The translations under genes were made by a program, and so were the position numbers. A stretch of 64,000 bases of DNA. Source: Ardenticatenaceae bacterium (GTDB lineage: Bacteria > Chloroflexota > Anaerolineae > Promineifilales > Promineifilaceae). This document shows positions 12,901-21,282 of this stretch, piece after piece (position 1 is the first letter of the stretch; every line of letters starts with the position of its first letter). The notes under the pieces were generated by a model. It saw only the letters and a program-made list of their open reading frames with translations. It searched no databases and was not told where the DNA came from. The stretch is from positions 62,001 to 126,000 of the forward strand of contig JACKBS010000013.1 in NCBI GenBank assembly GCA_020634435.1, read 5' to 3'.

Positions 12901-15890
12901 CAGAAGTGATTCTTAGCACCGGAACCCGCTCGATGTATGTCATTCCGATGATTGTGGGGCGTGATTTGATTGGTACCGTTTCCGTAAATATCATGGAAGG
13001 CAACAGCCCGCTAACCCCAGACCAGCTGGAATTGGCAGAAACGACGGTGTACCAGGCAGCAACGGCCGTACAAAATGCGCGCCTCTTCGAGCAGGTGCAA
13101 ACGGCCTTCAGAAATGTTGAACAAAGCCAGGCAGAGCTTTCGCAGGCACTTGAGATCGCCAAGCTGGGCTACTGGGAATATGATGTCGAGCAGGACCTGT
13201 TTACCTTCAACGATCAGTTCTATGCACTCTTCCACACGACGGCAGAAGCGCACGGCGGCTATCAACTCTCTTCAAGCTACTACGCGCAAAACTTTGTTCA
13301 TCCCGATGACATGGCCATGGTTGGCAGCGAAATCGGCGTAGCACTCAGCTCAACAGACCAATACTACACACGCTTATTAGAGCATCGCATTCTGTTTGCT
13401 GATGGCGGAATTGGTCACATCTCAGTCAACGTCAATCTGGAACGAGATGAACAAGGAAACATCATCCGCTTCTACGGCGCGAACCAGGATATTACGGTGC
13501 GAAAGGCAGCCGAATTGAAGCTGCAAGAGAATCAGGAACGTCTGGCAGAAGCCAACCGTGTTAGTAAGCTTTATCCCTGGGAATTCGACGTAGCGACACA
13601 GATGTTTACCTTCACACCCGAATATTATGAATTACTGGGGACATCGGTCGAAGAAAATGGTGGCTTGCAGATTTTGGCACAGGATTATGCCACCAAATTT
13701 GTTCCCCCAGACGAGGCCGCTATCGTTGCTAACGAAGTGGGCAAAGCATTGGCCACGGATGATCCGAACTTCAGCCGAAACTTTGAGTCGATAAACCTGA
13801 CCACGGATGGCAAAACCATTCCCGTTCGCGTTCGCTTCCGCGTGGTAAAAGACGCACAGGGCAACACCATCAAGACCCTTGGAGCGAACCAGGATATTAC
13901 CGAGCAAAAAGCGGCAGAAGCGTCTCTGCGCCGCAGTGAAGCCGACCTGTCCCAGGCACTTGAGATCGCGAAGCTGGGCTACTGGGAATATGACGTAGCG
14001 AATGATCTGTTCACCTTCAATGATCAGTTCTATTCCCTCTTCCACACGACGGCTGAAGCGCACGGTGGTTATCAACTTTCCTCTGGCTACTACGCGCAAA
14101 CCTTTGTGTACCCAGATGATATGGCTATGGTCGGTGGCGAAATTGGTAAAGCCCTAAGCTCGACCGATCGACACTACACCCGCTTGTTGGAACACCGCAT
14201 CTTGTATGCCGATGGCGGTATCGGTTACATCTCAGTTAATGTGAACGTAGAGCGAGATGAGCAGGGGAACATTGTCCGTTTCTATGGGGCAAACCAGGAT
14301 ATTACTGACCGTAAGCTCATTGAACAGGCCGTAGCCAAACAGGCGCAGGAACTGCAAATTGTTGCGGAACTTTCCACAACATTGGCGACCACGCTTGAGC
14401 AGGAAAAATTGCTCCAAGAAGTGGTGGACCTTACCAAAGAGCGGTTCGATTTTTATCATGCCCAGATTTATCTGCTCAATGCCCAGCAAGACAGATTGAC
14501 GTTGGTGTTTGGTGCGGGTGACGTGGGTCGTCAATTGGTTGCTCAAAAGCACCACATTGCCTTGAATGCTCCGCAATCACTGGTGGCGCAGGCCGCTCGG
14601 TCTGGTCAGGCCGTTGTGGTAAATGACGTGCGTGCCAACCCAGACTGGTTGCCGAACAAATTGCTGCCAGAGACGCAGGGGGAAATGGTTGTGCCCCTGA
14701 TTGTGGGTGATCGCGTGGTGGGTGTGCTCGATGTGCAGGCCGCCAGTATCAATCGTTTTACCGACCTGGATGTGCAAATTCAAACGACGTTGGCTGCTCA
14801 GGTGAGTATTGCGCTAGAGAATGCGCGTTCCTTTGAACAAGCGCAAACGGCCGTTGCTGAAATGAACGCCCTTACCCGTCGTCTAACCCGTGAAGGGTGG
14901 GATGAATACTTTGACAAGGAAGCTCAAGAAACGCTGCGGTTCTTGTTTGACGGAACCTCCGTTCACGAAGCTCAGGATACGGCCGTTGTTTCCTCACTGC
15001 AAGAAACACCAGACGAACTCCTGGAACGGCCGATTGAGGTGCGCGGCGTAAAAATTGGTAAGATGGCCCTGGTGCCCGAAGAAGAAGACCCCGAACTTGA
15101 AGAGGTGTTCAACTCGGTCATGCAGCAGCTTTCGGCGCACATCGAGAACCTGCGCTTGACGGAACAGGTGCAAACATCACTGGCCCAAACGGAAGCGCTG
15201 TACACTGGTAGTGAGCGCATCGTTCTTAGCTCCACCGAAGCAGATGTTCTGGAGTCGCTCATCTACTCCACGCAGCTGCGGCATCTAGACCGGGCAAACA
15301 TCTTCTTGTTTGATGAGCCGGTAGAAGATAACGTGGCGCGGGATGTAACGGCCGTTGCCGTTTGGGAGCACGAAGGTGTACCCCATACGGTAGATGTGGG
15401 CACCAAGTTTACGGTGCAGCAGGTGCCGTTCATGTCTATGATTAACTCTGAAGCCTCAATGGTTGTCGAAGACATACGCCAAGACCCACGCATAGATGAT
15501 TCCACGCGACAAATTTTGGAAGGTTATGGCATGATTAGCTTTGTGCTCTTCCCCATGGTCGTTGGTTCACAATGGTTGGGCATGGTGTCTGGCCAGTCGG
15601 CACAGCCGTTGTACATGAACGAGGTGCAGCGTCGGCAGGCCAGCAGTTTGGTCAGCCAGGCCTCGGTTGTACTGCAAACAACTATCCTCTTCCGGCAAGA
15701 ACAGGCACGAGCCCGCCGTGAGCAGATGCTCCGCGCCATTGCGGCCAAAGTCCGCAGTTCTACCGATGTTGATTCAATCATGCGAACGGCCGTTACGGAA
15801 ATCGGCCGTACTTTAGGACGTCGCGCCTTTATCAAGTTGAGTGACGAGCAGCTGATAGCCGCCGCAGAAGAAAATGGAGTAGCCTTATGA
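6936..15890 (+). CDS. Giant cytoplasmic PAS/GAF array protein, 2984 residues
   Basis: No membrane segment and no catalytic output domain are visible. Domains in order with rough residues: degenerate GAF 1-160; PAS 166-275; PAS 289-402; GAF 409-572; GAF 582-742; GAF 760-919; PAS 924-1052; PAS 1057-1185; PAS 1195-1315; PAS 1327-1439; PAS 1444-1572; PAS 1579-1705; GAF 1717-1884; GAF 1889-2052; PAS 2065-2189; PAS 2195-2325; PAS 2335-2460; GAF 2470-2635; REGW module 2645-2749; GAF 2755-2922; helical tail. That gives about 11 PAS and 8 GAF domains. Four PAS units starting LLRTIIDSTPDW are close copies, as are two starting LSQALEIAKLGYW, so the gene grew by internal duplication. The next gene overlaps by ATGA, implying translational coupling to the kinase. 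Confidence 0.88.
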   Translation: MKQANNQTQTIQVLYELALSIGTSLDLQQMLNASMEAFAEKLGCAVSTVYRCQTSQTDCQFEAVGSNKPTADKAETAQMALAHLPTTADEQQMAQFVATLPLVDQGAADDYYHLLDLPGFGVLLLIKDEAPLDEKMLEAIRPLQDKLATAANACLAQEAPPIARGQSRAILESITTPLLISRISDGLILYANDMLADMIGSTAKQLMGNITPDFYANADDRKTLLTKLQAQGILTNYELQIKRSNGELIWVLLSIKPFNYQGDPALIATFLEITERKQTLQQLEDSRERSRAILESVTLPLIISRLDDGTVLYANDRAMDMMGMAAEEMIGNRTPNFYHNLEDRAKVIQGALAHGGIDNMELPILRKGEVRWALISNRLTEYDDQQAIITTLVDITDRKLAEETQVKRAAELETVARVSASTASILETDKLLQEVVDLTKERFGLYHAHIYLLNKAGDTLVLAAGAGEVGRKMVAEKRSIPLNQEQSLVAQAARTHRGVIENDVLNNPAFLSHPLLPDTKAEMAVPVLIGDRVIGVLDTQADQVGWFTQQDVLIKTTLASQIAVALENARSFEAARTSLAETEALLDITKESSRTLELQTILESVLDKVLAATQFEAGLISLENPETHKLELFSHRLPTPFFQAIEKSGLDNSLCDLVYRRQESIVVVDLTGDTPVDVSGLVKLGFQSYQGVPIAAKGGVFGTICLFSTHMLSSEEANTIFLQAVGQQVGIAIQNANLLKQTQVALVEVEQSQAIVQEYLDMQRVLHEINTDLLQTNDLDEMYQRAIELAHTRLGFERIGMYLLNESQDTLLGTYGVDTAGNVRSEQAAEHIITDQRTIDTYIHNRTRLTVEEDIDLVQGSDVVGHGWHLGAAMWAEESPIGAIFADNLITGQPLKPYQSELLFAYATTVANLIARRRIDERVRERETLLRTIIDSTPDWIFIKDKEHRYQLVNRGYANALHIAPDEFIGKDDLELGFPEELVKGDPEKGIRGFWADDRLVMNSGEMQVYPDDPATIDGEVHTFHTIKTPLKDTDGQAWGVLAFARDITERMQTEANIRERETLLRTIIDSTPDWIFVKDRDHRYQLVNQGYADSMQIAPEEFIGKNDLDIGFPEEIVKGDPEKGIRGFWADDNEIMDSGERKVIDEEPAVVDGEERVLHTIKVPLHDADGEVNGLVGFVHDITKQKATEAALRESESRSRNILDSANEIIFTVNGEGVLTYLSPAWTDVLGFTVEEGENKSITEFVHPEDVGEAFDFMNRIVTTGESQRGLTYRIRHQDGSWRWFRANGSAALDEEGNFLYFVALAQDITEQKTAEEALQAANEYTEAILQSITVPILISQVKSGEIRYANEHLAEMVRLPLNKLVGNATPNFYVHNEDRTAVITQIRAEGSLNNYQLQLWRTDGELFWALLTARLIEFEGEPAIMTSLIDITDRKAAEEKVRANETLMRTIIDSTPDWIFVKDRDHRYQLVNQGYANSFGLEPEAFIGKNDLEIGFPEEIVKGNPEKGIVGFWPDDDEVMARGETKVIDVEPGEVDGQEVFLSTIKSPLKDEEGNATAVVGFVHDITERIQSERMTREREALLRTIIDSTPDWIFVKDRDHRYRLVNQGYADSMHIAPEEFIGKNDLDIGFPEEIVKGNPKKGIRGFWADDNEIMASGERKIIDEEPAVIDGEARVLHTVKVPLRDAEGDVNGLVGFVHDITSSKEAQEVIAKRAAELGAVAEVSTTTATILDANVMLQAVVDLTKKSFDLYHAHIYLLDEETEMLVLTRGAGEVGQQMVTEGRQIPLLQEQSLVARAARLRQGVVIKDVKDEPGFLPHPLLPDTRAEMAVPLVAGEQVLGVLDVQYDQVKDFAQEDISVFTALAAQTAVALQNARLFTQSEERAKELAFVNRIVTEINTLDTRTGLQFLAKELGGILQTPSVVVGLVDSAGTILELVAALHPDEVPSPVGSVFPVAGDPIMGRAIQTRQTVIVEDVANFNLDAETTEVILSTGTRSMYVIPMIVGRDLIGTVSVNIMEGNSPLTPDQLELAETTVYQAATAVQNARLFEQVQTAFRNVEQSQAELSQALEIAKLGYWEYDVEQDLFTFNDQFYALFHTTAEAHGGYQLSSSYYAQNFVHPDDMAMVGSEIGVALSSTDQYYTRLLEHRILFADGGIGHISVNVNLERDEQGNIIRFYGANQDITVRKAAELKLQENQERLAEANRVSKLYPWEFDVATQMFTFTPEYYELLGTSVEENGGLQILAQDYATKFVPPDEAAIVANEVGKALATDDPNFSRNFESINLTTDGKTIPVRVRFRVVKDAQGNTIKTLGANQDITEQKAAEASLRRSEADLSQALEIAKLGYWEYDVANDLFTFNDQFYSLFHTTAEAHGGYQLSSGYYAQTFVYPDDMAMVGGEIGKALSSTDRHYTRLLEHRILYADGGIGYISVNVNVERDEQGNIVRFYGANQDITDRKLIEQAVAKQAQELQIVAELSTTLATTLEQEKLLQEVVDLTKERFDFYHAQIYLLNAQQDRLTLVFGAGDVGRQLVAQKHHIALNAPQSLVAQAARSGQAVVVNDVRANPDWLPNKLLPETQGEMVVPLIVGDRVVGVLDVQAASINRFTDLDVQIQTTLAAQVSIALENARSFEQAQTAVAEMNALTRRLTREGWDEYFDKEAQETLRFLFDGTSVHEAQDTAVVSSLQETPDELLERPIEVRGVKIGKMALVPEEEDPELEEVFNSVMQQLSAHIENLRLTEQVQTSLAQTEALYTGSERIVLSSTEADVLESLIYSTQLRHLDRANIFLFDEPVEDNVARDVTAVAVWEHEGVPHTVDVGTKFTVQQVPFMSMINSEASMVVEDIRQDPRIDDSTRQILEGYGMISFVLFPMVVGSQWLGMVSGQSAQPLYMNEVQRRQASSLVSQASVVLQTTILFRQEQARARREQMLRAIAAKVRSSTDVDSIMRTAVTEIGRTLGRRAFIKLSDEQLIAAAEENGVAL

Positions 15891-18800
15891 GCCTAGATAC
15901 TGCGCTTTACCAGGCTTTGGTCGATCAAACGGCCGATCATGTTCTTGTAACCGACACCGAGGGCACTATTCTTTACGTGAATCCTGCCTTTGAGCGGTTA
16001 ACCGGGTACACCAAGGAAGAAGTCTTGGGCAAAACACCCCGCATTCTGAAGTCGGGCACCCACAATCGCGCCTTTTACAAAGAAATGTGGCAGACCATGC
16101 TGGCCGGAGAGGCCTTCCGCGGCACCACGGTAAACAGAAGAAAAGACGGCTCATATTACTACGAAGATAAGGTCATCACGCCGATCAAAGATGCCGATGG
16201 CAACATCACGCATTTTATTTCTATCGGGCAAGATGTAACCGAGCGTAAAAAGGCCGAAGAAGCGCTGAGCGCCAGAGAAGTTGATCTAAGAGCTAGATTG
16301 GATTCTCTCTCGACCATCAACAGCATTGCCGATTCTGTGCATCGTTCGCCCAACTACGACGCGTTTATCGAGCGGGCAACCGATGCCATTGTTCAGTACA
16401 CGCAGGCACCTTCTGTGGCCTTTTTTGTTCTGAATCAAGATCACCTGGAGTTGGTATCGTCTCATGGATTTTCCAGCAGCACGTTGGGAGTAGGCTCTAC
16501 ATTACCCATTAAAGGCAGCCTGTCTGGTCTTACCATTGCGGAAAAGAACGTTGTCGTCAGCGAAGATATTGTGAATGATGAACGCCTGGAACCGTCTGTA
16601 CGCAAAGCGCTGGTGGAACAGGGCCTACAAAATGTCGTCTCCTTCCCGCTGCTGTTCCAGAATGATGTGATGGGCGTCATCAATCTGGTGTACGCGGAAA
16701 AGCGAACCTACTCGCCAGACGAGAAGAAAACGCTGCTCTCCATTGGCCGGACGATTGGCTTGGCCCTGGTTAATGCCCAGCGGTTGGTAAACATTGCCAA
16801 ACACGAGGCGCAAACCGAGCAGCGGTTAGAGGTGCGGCAGTCGTTGATTCTCACTCGGACACAGGCCGAGGTGTATGATGTCATCGTTGAGAAGGCAAAC
16901 TACTACCCCGAAGCGGCTATTTCTTTGTTTGTGTTAAACAAGGTGGGAAATTCGGCCGTTCTTGAACTGAAAAAGACCGATCCCGCGCAAAGCGGCCTCA
17001 CCCGTATGCCCTTGGGGACGCAAATTCCTCGTGAACATCTGCCCAACACCTTCAAGTCAGACAAGCCTTTTGTCACCGACGACATGATGAACGATGAACG
17101 CACCGTAGCCGGGGCTCGCGCTTTGGCCAGTAAATTTGGTGCGGTTAGCTTGGCGGTGCTGCCGCTTCAAGCGGGCGGTGATTGGCTGGGCATGCTCCTC
17201 TTTGCCAGTGCTGAAAAAGGGTACTTCACTGAGGACAAGATTGAGGTATACAGCGATGTGGCTGAACAGGGTGCTTTAGCTCTACGCGCCGCTATGCTCA
17301 ACGAAGAAGCGGTGACCAGCCTGGCCCGGCGTGAACGAGAAGTTCATCTGACTACTCAGGTAGCTCAGGAAATTGCCGCTGCGGCCAATTTGCATGACCT
17401 GTACGATCGTGTCGTGACGCAGGTTCAGGAACAGTTTGGTTACTACTACACCCAGCTGCTGCGCTACGATGACAGCATGGATGTGCTGGGTCTGGTTGTC
17501 GGTTATGGCGACATTGGTAAAAAGATGCTGGCGATGAACCACTCGATGCCGATGGGCGTTGGTCTTATTGGGCAGGCCGCTAAGTTGAAGGAGTCTGTGC
17601 TGAGAGGTACGGTCGCGGGCGACCCTGACTGGCAATCGAATCCCTTATTGCCTGATACCCGCAGTGAAATGGCGGTGCCGATTAAGCTGCGCGACAAGGT
17701 TTTGGGCGTTTTGGACGTGCAGAGTGATCATCTTGATGGCATCACAACCAATGACCAACTGCTGTTGGAAGGCTTGTGTGGGCAAATCGCTATCGCTATT
17801 GAAAGTACGGAGCTGCGCCAGGAAATGGAAGGTCGGCTGCGTGAGCTAAGCCTTTTGCAGCGGCAGATGAGTCGTGAAGGTTGGCAGAAATATCAGCGCG
17901 TTCGGCAAAACAAATTAGGATATCGCTTCGATTTATCTGGCTTGCAGATGTTAACTGACCAGCCGGAAACGGCCGTATTCCCCAAGAAAAACGGTACCGG
18001 TCCCCTGGCGCTGCCCCAGCCGCAGTTGAGCCAACCCCTTACCATCCGTGGTGAGACGATTGGTTTGTTTGGTGTGGAAGAAGATCCAGAACGGCCGTTA
18101 AGCGACGAAGAACGCAACATTATCAACGCCGTCGCTGAGGACCTGGCTGAAGCGCTAGAAGCCGCCCGCCTGTTTGAAGAAACCCAGATTGCTCTGGCCG
18201 AACAAGAACGGTTGGCCGCAGAACTCGAAACAGTGGCCAAGGTAAGTACGGCTGCTTCCACCATTTTGGAAGTAGATGAACTGCTTCAATCGGTGGTAGA
18301 CCTTTCCAAGAGCAGCTTTGAGCTTTACCATGCTCACATCTACTTAGCCAACGAAACTGGTAAGATGCTGTTGCTTAAAGCGGGGGCGGGGAACATTGGC
18401 CGCCTCATGAGCCTGGAAGGGCGCGAAATTAGCATCGACGACGAATCCATTGTCGCCCGAGCTGCCCGTATCCGCAAAGGTGTCATGGAAAACAACGTCC
18501 GCCGCATCATGGACTTTTTGCCCCATCCTCTGTTGCCGGAAACACGGTCAGAGATGGCCCTGCCCATGGTTGTTGGTGGTAAGCTCATTGGTGTCTTGGA
18601 CCTGCAATCTGACCAGGAAGACTTCTTCACAGAAGAAGACCTGAATGTACAAACAACCCTGGCTGCTCAGATTGCTGTCGCGGTAGAAAACGCTAATCAG
18701 TACGCAGCCCAGGTGCAAACATCTACCAAGCTGCGTGAAGTTGACCAACTGAAGTCTGAATTCCTGGCCAGCATGAGCCACGAACTGCGGACGCCGCTCA

Positions 18801-19474
18801 ACTCCATCATTGGTTTTGCCGATGTGTTGCTAGAAGGGCTGGATGGCGATTTGAATGACCGCATGGAAGAAGATGTTCGCCTGATTCGCGAAAGTGGTGA
18901 CCACCTGCGCGGCCTTATCGGCGATATTCTGGATATGTCCAAGATTGAAGCCGGACGTATGGACCTGCGCTACGAAGAAATCGACATCGCTCAACTGGCC
19001 AACGATGTGATGGCCACCGCCGCACCATTGGCCCAGGAAAAACGGCTATTCCTCCACCTGGACATTGAGGAAGAAGTGAAGCCAGTACAGGCCGACCGCA
19101 CTCGTTTGCGCCAGATTTTGTGGAACATTGTGGGTAATGCTATCAAGTTTACTGAAAAGGGTAGCATCACTGTTTCGGTGCAAAGCCAGCCGAATCACAT
19201 CCTTTGTTCAATTCGGGATACCGGTATTGGTATCAAGGAAGAACATGCGGCCGTTGTGTTTGAACAATTCCGCCAGATTGACGGTGGTTTGAATCGTGCG
19301 GCGGGTGGTACCGGTCTTGGGATGCCAATTACGAAAAAGCTGGTAGAGTTGCATGGCGGCGAAATATGGATTGAAAGCGTTTACGGGCAAGGTAGTACTT
19401 TCTTGTTTACAATTCCTTACAATCCACCCAAACCTAAGACGCAGCCCGTAGAAGCTATGGCCAGCGCTGATTAA
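15887..19474 (+). CDS. PAS/multi-GAF sensor histidine kinase
   Basis: This 1195-residue protein is the only one of the four large sensors with a transmitter. It has PAS (about 1-125), GAF (135-295), GAF (305-470), GAF (485-645), an REGW-like module (about 650-770) and GAF (785-945). HisKA follows with SMSHELRTPLNS, the phospho-accepting His being residue 965. The HATPase_c domain shows an N box (ILWNIVGNAIKF), G1 (DTGIGI), F box and G2 (GGTGLGMPI). There is no receiver domain of its own, and a separate receiver follows 80 bases downstream. Family knowledge predicts autophosphorylation at the His and transfer to that receiver. The absence of membrane helices suggests cytoplasmic sensing. The start overlaps the preceding stop by four bases. 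Confidence 0.93.
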   Translation: MSLDTALYQALVDQTADHVLVTDTEGTILYVNPAFERLTGYTKEEVLGKTPRILKSGTHNRAFYKEMWQTMLAGEAFRGTTVNRRKDGSYYYEDKVITPIKDADGNITHFISIGQDVTERKKAEEALSAREVDLRARLDSLSTINSIADSVHRSPNYDAFIERATDAIVQYTQAPSVAFFVLNQDHLELVSSHGFSSSTLGVGSTLPIKGSLSGLTIAEKNVVVSEDIVNDERLEPSVRKALVEQGLQNVVSFPLLFQNDVMGVINLVYAEKRTYSPDEKKTLLSIGRTIGLALVNAQRLVNIAKHEAQTEQRLEVRQSLILTRTQAEVYDVIVEKANYYPEAAISLFVLNKVGNSAVLELKKTDPAQSGLTRMPLGTQIPREHLPNTFKSDKPFVTDDMMNDERTVAGARALASKFGAVSLAVLPLQAGGDWLGMLLFASAEKGYFTEDKIEVYSDVAEQGALALRAAMLNEEAVTSLARREREVHLTTQVAQEIAAAANLHDLYDRVVTQVQEQFGYYYTQLLRYDDSMDVLGLVVGYGDIGKKMLAMNHSMPMGVGLIGQAAKLKESVLRGTVAGDPDWQSNPLLPDTRSEMAVPIKLRDKVLGVLDVQSDHLDGITTNDQLLLEGLCGQIAIAIESTELRQEMEGRLRELSLLQRQMSREGWQKYQRVRQNKLGYRFDLSGLQMLTDQPETAVFPKKNGTGPLALPQPQLSQPLTIRGETIGLFGVEEDPERPLSDEERNIINAVAEDLAEALEAARLFEETQIALAEQERLAAELETVAKVSTAASTILEVDELLQSVVDLSKSSFELYHAHIYLANETGKMLLLKAGAGNIGRLMSLEGREISIDDESIVARAARIRKGVMENNVRRIMDFLPHPLLPETRSEMALPMVVGGKLIGVLDLQSDQEDFFTEEDLNVQTTLAAQIAVAVENANQYAAQVQTSTKLREVDQLKSEFLASMSHELRTPLNSIIGFADVLLEGLDGDLNDRMEEDVRLIRESGDHLRGLIGDILDMSKIEAGRMDLRYEEIDIAQLANDVMATAAPLAQEKRLFLHLDIEEEVKPVQADRTRLRQILWNIVGNAIKFTEKGSITVSVQSQPNHILCSIRDTGIGIKEEHAAVVFEQFRQIDGGLNRAAGGTGLGMPITKKLVELHGGEIWIESVYGQGSTFLFTIPYNPPKPKTQPVEAMASAD

Positions 19475-19554
19475 ATTTAACGGTAGCATTACGCCACTTT
19501 GTTAAAAAACAGAGTATGATAGCTACTAGAAGTGAAGTATGAAGGTAAGTTATT

Positions 19555-19941
19555 ATGGCAAAAACAGATAAAAAAGTTCTGTGTGTAGAAGATAATCCAG
19601 TCAACATGCTGCTGGTGTCGCGCATTGTGGAAGCGGAGGGGCATGAGCTGATCAAAGCAGCAGATGCCTCATCGGCCGAAGCCATCTTGTCAACAGTGGT
19701 GCCCGACATTATCTTGTTGGATATCAACCTGCCGGGGAAAAGTGGCCTGGATTTGGCGCGGGAGTTTAAAACAGACGACCGCCTGGCTCCTGTGCCGCTA
19801 ATCGCAACCACGGCGCAGGTGCTGGTAGGTGATCGGGAGCGCTGCTTGGAAGCGGGCTGCGACGACTATTTGCCTAAGCCTCTGGATATCCGCAAGCTGC
19901 GCGAAGTGCTGCGGACGTATTTGAACAATGGGGTGGCTTAA
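19555..19941 (+). CDS. Single-domain (CheY-like) response regulator
   Basis: A 128-residue receiver domain with no output domain. The acidic pocket is E12/D13, the phospho-acceptor Asp is D56 (in LLDINLPG), the switch Thr is T86 (IATTAQ) and the conserved Lys is K108 (LPKPLD), so all active-site residues are present. It follows the histidine kinase on the same strand and is the obvious phosphorylation partner. With no DNA-binding or enzymatic output, the signal probably passes by protein-protein contact, as in CheY/Spo0F/DivK-type regulators (inference). The ATG at 19555 is preceded by GAAGG. Confidence 0.93.
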   Translation: MAKTDKKVLCVEDNPVNMLLVSRIVEAEGHELIKAADASSAEAILSTVVPDIILLDINLPGKSGLDLAREFKTDDRLAPVPLIATTAQVLVGDRERCLEAGCDDYLPKPLDIRKLREVLRTYLNNGVA

Positions 19942-19996
19942 CGGCCGTTTCCATCTAACCTTTCACCGTCCCCCTTCGCATACGTTTAAACACATT

Positions 19997-20028
19997 CCTC
20001 CCGCAGGCAGCATTTAGCTTGCGGGAGG
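19997..20028. terminator. Hairpin between convergent genes
   Basis: Perfect 9-bp stem CCTCCCGCA / TGCGGGAGG with a 14-base loop, in the short gap between the response regulator (+) and the methyltransferase (-). The T-tract on either side is poor, so intrinsic termination is likely but not certain. Confidence 0.5.
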
Positions 20029-20035
20029 TTGCTGT

Positions 20036-21229
20036 TTAGCTCACCTCTGCTGTCGCTACAACCACCGACGGTTCACCCAAAACGTGCGTCAAAAATAAAA
20101 AACGATGCTCATCTTTATAGCCGCTCAGGCGCAACTGGCGCTGGAGCTTTTCTGGCTCTAGCGGCGAGCCGCGCTTTTTGATCGTTACGCTGCCCACGCG
20201 CTGCTCGCGCAGGTAATGACGTAACTGTTTAAGCTGGAAGGGGAAGGCGGCTTCCAAGGCAAAACAGCGGGCAAAGGGGGTGGATACGGCCGTTTCCGCG
20301 GTCAGATAGGCGATCTCATCATCAATCTGGTTGGCACCTAACTGTGCCGCCAATGCCTGCACTAAATGAGCCCGAATGATCGCGCTGTCTGGTTCGTATA
20401 GATATGCCTGGGGTTCGGTGCTGGGAATGGCCTCGCTGGGCAAATCGGCCGTGGTGAGCGTGTGGCTTGCGGGTAGCAAGGTGGCCCGTCGCGCCACACC
20501 GGAATGCAAACGGCCGTACCACAGCACCGCTTCCTTCATCTCGCCATCCAGCGAGACAAACTCCACCTCCGCGTCGGCGGGGAGTTCGGCATAATCCACA
20601 CCGGGGCTAATTTTAACGGCCGTTTCCGGCACGACCGCTCGCCACTGATCTACCAAACTGAGCGGTGGCTGGTACTGGGCTAGCGAAAAAAAGCGACGGC
20701 CGTGTTCGTCGCGTCGTGCGGGGTCAAAAAAGAGGGCGTCCATCTGGACAAGCGGCGACAGGCTGTGCAAATCGGCTTGCAGCGGGTGGAAGCGGTCGCC
20801 GTGACCATAAACGCGCACGTTTTCCTGAGCCATCGCCAGCCGCACCGGGTCCCACTCTACGCCGGTAACTTCGGCCTGGGCGGCCAGCGCCAGGGCATCG
20901 CCGCCAATGCCACAGCCCAGATCGGCAATGAGTTGGCAGCCCAATTCGGCAAAGCGGCGAGCGCGATGCTGCGCCACCATTTCTGCCGACGCCTGCTCCA
21001 GCGCGGCGCGCACAAAATACATCTGGCTGGCGCGGCTAAATTTGGTCGTGGCATGCTGGCGCAGCACAATGGTTTCCAGCACCGCTTGGGCCTGGGTCTG
21101 GGGCAGTTTTTGGCGCAGCCAGGTGGCAATTTGCAGGTGGGTTTGGGGCGTGATTTCCATCTGGCCAACGTCCGCCAGCCAACGCTGGCCGCTAGCCGAA
21201 AGCAAAAATGCGAGGTCATCTAAAGTCAT
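20036..21229 (-). CDS. Class I SAM-dependent methyltransferase with THUMP-like C-terminus
   Basis: The 397-residue protein has a Rossmann SAM-binding motif I (IADLGCGIGGDALAL, about residues 100-115), an acidic motif II (GVEWDP) and a motif IV (FFDPARRDEHGRR). The C-terminal part (about 290-397, including KKRGSPLEPEKLQRQL) resembles the THUMP-like domain that accompanies this methyltransferase family. The N-terminal helical region (about 1-90) is also typical. The substrate is unknown; a nucleic acid, perhaps RNA, is suggested by the THUMP-like part (inference). It lies downstream of the nuclease gene on the same strand with a palindromic element between. Confidence 0.75.
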   Translation of the reverse strand: MTLDDLAFLLSASGQRWLADVGQMEITPQTHLQIATWLRQKLPQTQAQAVLETIVLRQHATTKFSRASQMYFVRAALEQASAEMVAQHRARRFAELGCQLIADLGCGIGGDALALAAQAEVTGVEWDPVRLAMAQENVRVYGHGDRFHPLQADLHSLSPLVQMDALFFDPARRDEHGRRFFSLAQYQPPLSLVDQWRAVVPETAVKISPGVDYAELPADAEVEFVSLDGEMKEAVLWYGRLHSGVARRATLLPASHTLTTADLPSEAIPSTEPQAYLYEPDSAIIRAHLVQALAAQLGANQIDDEIAYLTAETAVSTPFARCFALEAAFPFQLKQLRHYLREQRVGSVTIKKRGSPLEPEKLQRQLRLSGYKDEHRFLFLTHVLGEPSVVVATAEVS

Positions 21230-21282
21230 AGAGGCTATCTTATCAGTTCACCGCATATGAGAAAACAAGAAAACAAAAGCAA

